From Sulfurovum sp. (GTDB lineage: Bacteria > Campylobacterota > Campylobacteria > Campylobacterales > Sulfurovaceae), in assembly GCA_020719895.1 (NCBI GenBank), contig DYPM01000004.1, positions 1-13,481 on the forward strand: 13,481 nucleotides of DNA, in the 5' to 3' direction. The notes beneath the pieces are model-generated. The model did not search any database and was not told the origin of the DNA. It saw only the letters and a list, made by a program, of their open reading frames with translations. The position numbers and the translations under genes are program-made. This document shows positions 7,009 to 13,481 of the stretch, in pieces. Every line of letters begins with the position of its first letter. Within the stretch, counting starts at the first letter, position 1.

Positions 7009-9054
7009 ATGAAACAAAAAACAGCTTTTCTTTTCGGAATCCATATGCACCAACCTGTTGATAATTTTGCTTGGGTTATCGAAAAGGCAGTTACTACCTG
7101 CTATGGTCCTTTTTTTGAGATTGCTGAACGCTATCCTGCGTTTAAATTTTCTGTACATTGTAGCGGTTGGCTTTTGGAGCAGATTTGCGATGGATATCCT
7201 GAACTTTTTGCAAGAATGCAAAGATTGGCACATCAAGGCACGATTGAGCTTTTTGGTGCAGGTTTTTATGAGCCGATTCTTAGTAGCATTCCTTCTCCCG
7301 ATAGACGTAGCCAAATAGATCTTCTTAGTGACACAAAAGAGAGTTATTTTGGTAAACGCCCAAAAGGTGTTTGGCTTACCGAACGTGTTTGGGAAGCGTC
7401 TCTTATCCCTGATCTTTACGCTTCGGGCATTCGTTACACGGTGATGGATGATTATCACTTTTTGTGTACGGGTTTTGATGAAGCACGATTGGATGGTTAC
7501 TATATGACCGAAGAGAGTGGTATGCCGATGGGACTTTTTCCTATCAGCAAAAAACTTCGTTATGCAATTCCATTTCTTTCAGTCGAAAAATCAATCGAAA
7601 CGATAAAAAGCTATGCACGAGAAAATGATTCGGTAGCAATTTTGTTTGACGATGCAGAGAAGTTTGGAATGTGGCCAAATACTCACAAATGGGTCTATGA
7701 AAAAGGATGGCTTGCTTCTTTTATTGAAGCAGTGCTTAGCGATGAACAGATAGAGCCGATGCATTTTGGTAGCTATTTTGCAAATCATCGTCCGCGAGGA
7801 ATTGCTTATTTGCCCAACGTCTCTTATTATGAGATGGGAGAATGGAGTTTGGGTGCTGATGATGCGTTGTCTCTTGAGTTGCTCATCAAAGAAATGGAAT
7901 TTGATTATTTTGAATCCAAAGGAGTCAAATTTATCAAAGGCGGTATTTGGAAAAACTTTTTGGTCAAATACGCCGAGAGCAATCGCATACACAAACGAAT
8001 GCTTGAGTTGTCTCTTCTGAAAAGTCAAATAAACAATGAGATATTTACACAAAATCTCTATCGTTTACAAACCAATGATGTGTTGTGGCATGGCGTTTTT
8101 GGAGGACTCTATCTGCCCAATCTTCGGGACAACGCTTATCGTTATCTGATTGCATGTGAGACGATTCGTCATCAAGGAATCAATAGCATTACGGAGCATA
8201 ATCCTGAAATGGATCCTTATCCTAAAGCGTTGGTTGCTACTGATGCACATATTTTAAGGTTTGATGCACAAAATGGTGGACAGTTGATTGAGTTTGATTG
8301 TAAACAGAGCGGTTTTAATTGGCAAAATACTCTCACGCGTCGCAAAGAGGCATATCACCAAAAGATTCTCCAAGCCCACCACAATCCACAAACGCCACAA
8401 ACCCACGAATCTGACGGTATTGATACGATTCATACTGTGGATCATCGTGTTGAACAAGAAGTTCGTGACGCGTTGGTCTATGATTGGTATCTCAAACACT
8501 CTTTTATAGACCATATTAGCGATGCATCATTTAGTCTTGAAAACTTTAAACAGTGTCGTTTTAGAGAGTTTGGAGATTTTGCCAATCAGCCTTTTGAGAT
8601 GACTATAGAGAGTGACCGTCTTTATTTCGAGCGTAATGGCGGCATTTATCTTTCAGAAAAATATCCAACAACCATGCAAAAGCTATTTATTCCAACAAAA
8701 GATGGGTTTGAGTTTGAAATCACACTCCAAAGTGAATGTGATACACTTTTCAACTATGCACTTGAACTGAACTTGCATTTTGCAGACTATCAAGCAGTCA
8801 CTATCAATGATGCACCTTTAAAAGAAGGCACTTTGGTATCGATCAATCAGTTTAGGTTGTTTGATGCTTATACTCAAAAAACGATTGTTTTTACTTCTGA
8901 TACACGTTTCACACTCCATTACGCATCGCTTTTGAGTGTTTCGCAAAGCGAAGAGGGATATGAACTGACTATACAAGCATTTTCATTTGCACTTTTGTTT
9001 CCTTTTGAACGACAGCTCAAACTCTTTGGAGATATAAAGGTAGAAAATGTCTGA
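7009..9054 (+). CDS. GH57 4-alpha-glucanotransferase / alpha-amylase-type enzyme
   Basis: This is a 681-residue protein from ATG 7009. All five conserved GH57 regions of the Thermococcus litoralis 4-alpha-glucanotransferase type are present: HMHQPV (12-17); GTIELFGAGFYEPILSSIP (77-95); GVWLTERVW (120-128), with E125 the nucleophile (E123 in that enzyme); ILFDDAEKFGMWP (211-223), with D214/D215 the acid/base (D214 there); and NDVLWHGVFGGLYLPN (356-371). A middle helical domain (~300-385) and a beta-sandwich C-terminal domain (~390-681) complete the family architecture. Length is close to the ~660 residues of the reference. It would transfer or hydrolyse alpha-1,4-glucan chains in the cytoplasm; no signal peptide is seen. 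A C-rich, low-complexity linker occurs at residues 455-470. It starts 13 nt after the previous gene and its stop overlaps the next start by 8 nt. Transferase versus amylase activity is not decided by these motifs. Confidence 0.92.
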   Translation: MKQKTAFLFGIHMHQPVDNFAWVIEKAVTTCYGPFFEIAERYPAFKFSVHCSGWLLEQICDGYPELFARMQRLAHQGTIELFGAGFYEPILSSIPSPDRRSQIDLLSDTKESYFGKRPKGVWLTERVWEASLIPDLYASGIRYTVMDDYHFLCTGFDEARLDGYYMTEESGMPMGLFPISKKLRYAIPFLSVEKSIETIKSYARENDSVAILFDDAEKFGMWPNTHKWVYEKGWLASFIEAVLSDEQIEPMHFGSYFANHRPRGIAYLPNVSYYEMGEWSLGADDALSLELLIKEMEFDYFESKGVKFIKGGIWKNFLVKYAESNRIHKRMLELSLLKSQINNEIFTQNLYRLQTNDVLWHGVFGGLYLPNLRDNAYRYLIACETIRHQGINSITEHNPEMDPYPKALVATDAHILRFDAQNGGQLIEFDCKQSGFNWQNTLTRRKEAYHQKILQAHHNPQTPQTHESDGIDTIHTVDHRVEQEVRDALVYDWYLKHSFIDHISDASFSLENFKQCRFREFGDFANQPFEMTIESDRLYFERNGGIYLSEKYPTTMQKLFIPTKDGFEFEITLQSECDTLFNYALELNLHFADYQAVTINDAPLKEGTLVSINQFRLFDAYTQKTIVFTSDTRFTLHYASLLSVSQSEEGYELTIQAFSFALLFPFERQLKLFGDIKVENV

Positions 9055-10069
9055 AATCCGTTACAACCTCCTTGATGATAGATATGTCATTATTGCTCCA
9101 GAGCGACTCCATCGTCCTGACTATATGGCGTGGCGTAAAGAGGAGCATATAGACAAAAATTGTCCTTTTTGCGAAGGAAACGAAGTAATGACACCGTCTG
9201 AAATCTATGCTATACGAAGCAAAGAGAGCAAACCCAATGCTACTTCATGGAAAAGTCGTGTCGTGCCTAATCTCTATAAAGCAGTGCAGATAGAAGCACC
9301 AAACCACCTCTCAAGCCATGGAATTTATAGCACTTGGGAAGGATTTGGTGCACACGAGGTGATTATCGATACGCCTTTGCACCATCACAGTATGGTGACA
9401 TGGAGCAGTGCAGAGTACTACTATTGGCTCTCTATTATGCAACAGCGTTTGAGAGATTTACGAGGTGATGTGCGTCTGCTTTATATCTCTCTTTTTAAAA
9501 ATCACGGCGTCAATGCAGGTGCGACACAATCACATCCACACACACAGCTTATCGCTTTGCCTGTTGTTCCTAAATCAATAGTGCATTTTCTTGAGCGTAA
9601 CTATCGATATTTTCAAGAGCATGGTCGAGGTATTGTAGAGAGTATCATTACTCAAGAAGAGCATGATGGTATTCGCATTATCGCTACAGAGGGGATATTT
9701 TTTGCATTTTGTCCTTATGCAAGTTCGTATCCTTTCGAAGTGATGATTGTAACTAGAAAAGAGATTCTTTCTTTAGAGCAACTTGATATTGACGAACTTA
9801 GAAGTTTGTCCACACTACTTCAAAAGGTATTTGGCACAATGTCTGTGCAGTTAGGAAACTTTGATTTTAATCTCTCTTTTCTTCATCCACCGATGCACCG
9901 TAGCTTTGATACGATGCACCTTTATGACCATAGGCATCAGGTGTGTCGTTTTGTGTTGCGTATTACACCACGAATCTATCGACATGGTGGTTTTGAACTA
10001 TCTACAGAGACGATGATCAATCCTGTTGCACCCGAAGAGTGTGCAACGCTTCTTAAAGTGAATCCATAG
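9047..10069 (+). CDS. galT: GalT-fold hexose-1-phosphate nucleotidyltransferase / possible NDP-glucose phosphorylase
   Basis: This 340-residue protein of the GalT branch of the HIT superfamily shows the active-site motif S162-HPHTQ-L168, with H165 the expected uridylylated/adenylylated histidine. Zinc ligands C39-x-x-C42 (CPFCEGNE), H112 and H163 are present, as are RVVPNLYKAV (71-80), EGFGAHEVIID (98-108) and SYPFEVMI (227-234). The canonical enzyme exchanges UMP between UDP-glucose and galactose-1-phosphate. The HxH of the second metal site of E. coli GalT is not obvious near the C-terminus (VLRITPR, 303-309). No galactokinase or epimerase is nearby. GalT-like genes beside glgA occur in other bacteria, and the Arabidopsis homologue At5g18200 is an ADP-glucose phosphorylase, so a role in nucleotide-glucose turnover is plausible here (inference). 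The ATG overlaps the preceding stop by 8 nt and has AAAGG 6 nt upstream. Fold confident; the symbol galT denotes the family, not a proven Leloir role. Confidence 0.9.
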   Translation: MSEIRYNLLDDRYVIIAPERLHRPDYMAWRKEEHIDKNCPFCEGNEVMTPSEIYAIRSKESKPNATSWKSRVVPNLYKAVQIEAPNHLSSHGIYSTWEGFGAHEVIIDTPLHHHSMVTWSSAEYYYWLSIMQQRLRDLRGDVRLLYISLFKNHGVNAGATQSHPHTQLIALPVVPKSIVHFLERNYRYFQEHGRGIVESIITQEEHDGIRIIATEGIFFAFCPYASSYPFEVMIVTRKEILSLEQLDIDELRSLSTLLQKVFGTMSVQLGNFDFNLSFLHPPMHRSFDTMHLYDHRHQVCRFVLRITPRIYRHGGFELSTETMINPVAPEECATLLKVNP

Positions 10070-10078
10070 GAGAACCAT

Positions 10079-11554
10079 ATGAATAGACTAAAAATTTTGA
10101 TAGTTGCATCTGAAGTCGTACCTTTTGCAAAAACAGGTGGACTTGCGGATGTCGCTGGAGCATTACCTAAAACTCTTTTTTCGTTAGGTCATGATGTGCG
10201 TGTTGTGATGCCACGTTATTATGTTGTAGATCGCCAAAAATATTCTCTTCAACCCATAGAAGGAGAGCTTGGTGTCCCGATGGGAAGTATGGGTGAGATG
10301 TGGTGTGGTGCTTATGAAGGAAAACTTCCAAACTCTGATGTGCCAATATATTTTATTGAACATGAAGGCTTTTTTGGACGCAAGGGACTTTATAACGATG
10401 GTCACTACTCTTATGGAGACAATGACAACCGTTTTGTTTTTTTTAGTAAAGCAGCAATGCAACTATGCAAAAAGATAGACTTCAAACCCGATATTCTTCA
10501 CGCCAACGATTGGCATACGGCATCTTTGCCTATATTGCTTAATACTAGTTTTGCAAATGATGAATTTTTTGAAAAAACTGCATCTATACTAACGATCCAC
10601 AATCTTCAGTATCAAGGACATTTTTATAAAGGTCTTATGGATGTTATGGGAGTGCCGTGGGAAGAGTTTAATCCGCTCTCTTTAGAGTCTTTTGGAGGCG
10701 TCAATCTTCTTAAGGGCGGAATTACCCATTGTGATATGCTCACAACTGTGAGTCCTAAATATGCCGAGGAGATTCAGACCAAAGCTTTTGGTTGGGGTTT
10801 GGAGCATCATATTCAAGGTCATAGCCATAAACTTATTGGTATTATTAACGGCATAGACTATGATGAGTGGAGTCCTTCTTGCGACTCTTACATCAAAGCC
10901 ACATTTAGTGCAGATGATCTTAGTGGTAAAGCAGAGTGCAAACAAGCACTACAACAGCAGTTTGGATTGATAGAGCGTGACGATGTGCCACTGATTGGAT
11001 TTGTAGGAAGATTGGCGGAGCAAAAAGGGATTGCACTGGTTGCTCATGTCATTGGCGGTCTTATGCATCTTGATTTGCAAATTGTTTTATTGGGTGCAGG
11101 TGAGATGTGGGCGGAACGTTTTTTTAGTGATATTGTCAATAGATATCCTGATAAGTTCGCGTGTTACATTGGATATAACAATGCAATTGCTCATCAAATC
11201 GAAGCAGGAAGTGACTTTTTTTTAATGCCTTCGCTTTTTGAACCTTGTGGTCTCAATCAGCTTTATAGTTTGAGTTATGGAACACTTCCTATTGTACGTG
11301 CAACAGGCGGATTGGACGATACAATCGAAAACTATGATCCTAAAACAGGAGAAGGAACAGGATTTAAGTTTGAATTTGCGACAGGTGATGCACTTTATGG
11401 CACTGTCAAATGGGCAGTAGATACATGGTATGAGAATCCCGAACATATTATTGCCATGAAGAAACGTGCCATGAAACAACATTTTGGTTGGGATGATTCG
11501 GCAAAAGATTATGAAAAAGTCTACTACTACGCGCTCGGAAAACGTCGCGGATAA
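10079..11554 (+). CDS. glgA: Glycogen synthase (GT5)
   Basis: This 491-residue protein is full length for bacterial GlgA (about 475-500). It transfers glucose from ADP-glucose (typical bacterial donor) to the non-reducing end of alpha-1,4-glucan in the cytoplasm. Motifs in order: KTGGLADVAGALP (18-30) for nucleotide-sugar binding; HANDWHTASLP (141-151); TIHNLQYQG (172-180); NGIDYDEWSP (257-266); GFVGRLAEQKG (307-317); and SLFEPCGLNQLYSLSYGTLP (385-404), which carries the donor-site glutamate (E388), then TGGLDDTI (409-416). The last pair mark the retaining GT-B fold. The upstream stop TAG is part of the ribosome binding site TAGGAGA (10067-10073), 5 nt before the ATG, giving tight coupling to the GalT-like gene. 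Nothing is truncated or missing. The donor could be UDP-glucose rather than ADP-glucose in principle; no GlgC is in the window. Confidence 0.97.
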   Translation: MNRLKILIVASEVVPFAKTGGLADVAGALPKTLFSLGHDVRVVMPRYYVVDRQKYSLQPIEGELGVPMGSMGEMWCGAYEGKLPNSDVPIYFIEHEGFFGRKGLYNDGHYSYGDNDNRFVFFSKAAMQLCKKIDFKPDILHANDWHTASLPILLNTSFANDEFFEKTASILTIHNLQYQGHFYKGLMDVMGVPWEEFNPLSLESFGGVNLLKGGITHCDMLTTVSPKYAEEIQTKAFGWGLEHHIQGHSHKLIGIINGIDYDEWSPSCDSYIKATFSADDLSGKAECKQALQQQFGLIERDDVPLIGFVGRLAEQKGIALVAHVIGGLMHLDLQIVLLGAGEMWAERFFSDIVNRYPDKFACYIGYNNAIAHQIEAGSDFFLMPSLFEPCGLNQLYSLSYGTLPIVRATGGLDDTIENYDPKTGEGTGFKFEFATGDALYGTVKWAVDTWYENPEHIIAMKKRAMKQHFGWDDSAKDYEKVYYYALGKRRG

Positions 11555-11565
11555 GGAAAAAAACA

Positions 11566-13481
11566 ATGCACTACGCCATAAGATACGATGTGAGTCGATT
11601 TAGTGAGTTTGATACCTATTTGTTTGGTCAAGGAACACATACGACGCTATATGAGAAGTTTGGTTCGCATTTGATGAATGTAGAAGGTGTGGATGGTGTC
11701 TATTTTGCTGTTTGGGCACCAAATGCTCATTTCGTAAGTGTACGAGGAGATTTCAATCACTACGATACACAATCTCACCCACTCAAACGTCGAGAAGATG
11801 ATTCTGGTATTTGGGAAGGTTTTATAGAAAATGTAGAACACGGTCTCACTTATAAGTATCACATTCATTCCAACTACTATGGAATTATCCATGACAAAAG
11901 TGATCCTTTTGCTTTTTATTGGGAGAAACCATCACGCTCCGCATCACGTATTTGGTCTCTTGATGGATACTCGTGGAGTGATAGCGACTGGATGAAGACG
12001 CGTCATACGCACAACGCTCACAATGCACCTATTAGTGTTTATGAAGTTCATTTGGGTTCTTGGAGACGCAAAGTAGAGGAGGGCGATCGCTATCTCACTT
12101 ATCTTGAGTTGGCAGAAGAGATGGCAATCTATCTTAAAGAGATGCACTTTACCCATATAGAATTGATGCCAATTACTGAATATCCATATTTTGGTTCATG
12201 GGGTTATCAAGTCACAGGTTATTTTGCACCAACCGCACGTTATGGTACGCCACAAGATTTTATGACATTTGTTGATGTAATGCATAAAAATGGTATTGGA
12301 GTGATTATGGATTGGGTGCCGTCTCACTTTGCTGTAGATATGCATGGACTTGCCAACTTTGATGGTACTGCACTCTATGAACATCTTGATCCACGTAAAG
12401 GATTTCATCCTGAGTGGGGAAGCTATATCTTCAATTATGGCAAAAATGAAGTTCGTGCATTTTTGATTAGTAGTGCACACTTTTGGATGTCTCAATACCA
12501 CTTTGATGGGATTCGTGTTGATGCTGTTGCTTCGATGCTTTATCTTGACTATGGTCGCAAAGAAGGAGAGTGGGAACCAAATCATAAGGGAGGAAACGAC
12601 AATGAAGAAGCAGTCTATTTTTTGAAAGAACTCAATAAAACTATCTATAAAGAGTTCCCTGATACCGTAATGTTTGCTGAAGAGTCGACCGCTTGGCCGA
12701 TGGTGACTGGTTCTACTGATGCGGGAGGATTGGGATTTGGATTTAAGTGGAATATGGGCTGGATGCACGATACACTTAAATACTTCTCCAAAGATCCGAT
12801 ACACCGCCAATATCATCATCATCAATTAACTTTTAGTTTTCTTTATAGTTTCAATGAGAACTTTATTTTGCCACTAAGTCATGATGAGGTGGTACATATG
12901 AAAGGCTCTCTTATCAATAAAATGCCTGGTTCTATGGAGCAAAAGTTCGCTAATCTTAGATCTCTCTATACTTATATGATCGCACATCCTGGTAAAAAAC
13001 TTCTTTTTATGGGTGCTGAGATTGCACAGTTTGCAGAGTGGGATTACAGGCGTAGCCTTGATTGGCATCTTCTTGAGTTTCCGTTGCATATTGGAGTTCA
13101 AAAAATAATCTCGCAACTCAATATGCTTTATAGAAATGAGCCTGCCTTGCATATTTTGGATGAAAAATATGATGGATTTGAGTGGATTGATGATCGTGAT
13201 TATCTTCATAATTGTCTGATTTTTATGCGAAAATCGCACAACCCTGAAGATACGATTGTCGTAGTTTGTAATTTCTCTAATGAGATGCGTGATGGCTTTA
13301 GTGTTGCTTTGCCTTATGGAGGTGAATGGAGTGAGATTTTTAACTCTCAATCCAAACAATACGAAGGATGGAGCAATATAGAAACTCAATCCGTCATTGC
13401 AACAGAAGAGGAACTCTACAGCAGACCTTACTCTATGAAAATTACGCTACCACCATTGAGCGTACTCTATTTTAAGCGTCT
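11566..13481 (+). CDS. glgB: 1,4-alpha-glucan branching enzyme (GH13), last codons beyond the window
   Basis: The frame is open from ATG 11566 to the right edge, giving 638 residues. It cuts an alpha-1,4 chain and reattaches it by an alpha-1,6 bond, acting on the product of GlgA. A CBM48 domain lies near residues 20-115 (YFAVWAPNAHFVSVRGDFN, 46-64). The GH13 barrel carries DWVPSHF (249-255), FDGIRVDAVASMLYLDYGR (313-331) with nucleophile D319, FAEESTAWP (370-378) with acid/base E372, and LSHDEVVH (437-444) with the transition-state His/Asp pair H439/D440. The all-beta C-terminal domain follows and ends at LPPLSVLYFK, which is where GlgB proteins stop, so only a few codons are missing. The extra N-terminal N1 module of the 728-residue E. 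coli enzyme is absent, a common short form. The ribosome binding site AAGG (11553-11556) overlaps the glgA stop; the gap between the genes is 11 nt. Confidence 0.97.
   Translation, partial: MHYAIRYDVSRFSEFDTYLFGQGTHTTLYEKFGSHLMNVEGVDGVYFAVWAPNAHFVSVRGDFNHYDTQSHPLKRREDDSGIWEGFIENVEHGLTYKYHIHSNYYGIIHDKSDPFAFYWEKPSRSASRIWSLDGYSWSDSDWMKTRHTHNAHNAPISVYEVHLGSWRRKVEEGDRYLTYLELAEEMAIYLKEMHFTHIELMPITEYPYFGSWGYQVTGYFAPTARYGTPQDFMTFVDVMHKNGIGVIMDWVPSHFAVDMHGLANFDGTALYEHLDPRKGFHPEWGSYIFNYGKNEVRAFLISSAHFWMSQYHFDGIRVDAVASMLYLDYGRKEGEWEPNHKGGNDNEEAVYFLKELNKTIYKEFPDTVMFAEESTAWPMVTGSTDAGGLGFGFKWNMGWMHDTLKYFSKDPIHRQYHHHQLTFSFLYSFNENFILPLSHDEVVHMKGSLINKMPGSMEQKFANLRSLYTYMIAHPGKKLLFMGAEIAQFAEWDYRRSLDWHLLEFPLHIGVQKIISQLNMLYRNEPALHILDEKYDGFEWIDDRDYLHNCLIFMRKSHNPEDTIVVVCNFSNEMRDGFSVALPYGGEWSEIFNSQSKQYEGWSNIETQSVIATEEELYSRPYSMKITLPPLSVLYFKR

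Noticed and set aside
9530..9555. HPHTQ motif as evidence for a small HIT hydrolase (Ap4A or Hint type)
   Set aside because: The protein is 340 residues with the CxxC zinc site and flanking motifs of the GalT branch, not a ~110-150 residue HIT protein.
12196..13389. Long minus-strand frames (209 and 171 codons) opposite glgB
   Set aside because: The plus-strand frame encodes a complete GH13 branching enzyme with catalytic residues; the antisense products are Ile/His/Lys-rich with no motif.
13440..13481. glgB as a truncated pseudogene
   Set aside because: It lacks a stop only because the window ends; the C-terminal motif is already at the place where this family finishes.
1..13481. CRISPR array, tRNA/rRNA genes, insertion-sequence inverted ends, poly-G phase-variation tracts
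   Set aside because: No regularly spaced repeats, cloverleaf-like segments, paired terminal repeats or G runs of eight or more were seen; A/T runs of 7-8 are ordinary for this base composition.

Overview
The window reads as a piece of an AT-rich bacterial chromosome. Codon use (AAA, TTT, GAA, CTC/CTT and frequent AGA/CGT), tight gene packing and the gene content fit a free-living Campylobacterota (Sulfurimonas, Sulfuricurvum or Sulfurovum type). That assignment is an inference from style and content; no rRNA or other marker gene is present.

Layout. Positions 1-680, minus strand: the N-terminal 226 residues of an Rpn-family (PDDEXK_2) nuclease/putative transposase, running off the left edge. 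Positions 733-2244, minus strand: a 503-residue Wzx-type polysaccharide flippase. Positions 2245-2455: a 211-bp divergent intergenic region with one candidate -10 box facing left and two facing right. It also holds a 19-bp near-perfect palindrome that coincides with a six-codon leader ORF just ahead of the flippase. Positions 2456-13481, plus strand: six genes in one tightly spaced array (gaps of 4 and 13 nt, an 8-nt overlap, then gaps of 9 and 11 nt), which is almost certainly an operon.

The operon is a glucan-storage module. In order it holds: (1) a sugar-phosphate nucleotidyltransferase fused to a left-handed beta-helix and a phosphomannomutase-like domain that has lost its catalytic motifs; (2) a GH57 glycosidase of the amylopullulanase-like 'WPAEG' type; (3) a GH57 glycosidase of the 4-alpha-glucanotransferase/amylase type; (4) a GalT-fold nucleotidyltransferase; (5) glycogen synthase GlgA; (6) the GH13 branching enzyme GlgB, whose last few codons lie beyond the right edge.

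How they may work together. GlgA extends alpha-1,4-glucan from an NDP-glucose donor and GlgB adds alpha-1,6 branches. The two GH57 enzymes would trim, debranch or disproportionate the polymer. The two nucleotide-sugar enzymes would set the NDP-glucose/glucose-1-phosphate balance. No canonical GlgC (ADP-glucose pyrophosphorylase), GlgP (phosphorylase) or Leloir partner of GalT is visible. The main open questions are therefore which nucleotide sugar the first gene makes and what the GalT-like protein does here. I found no CRISPR array, tRNA, rRNA, insertion-sequence ends or convincing terminator.
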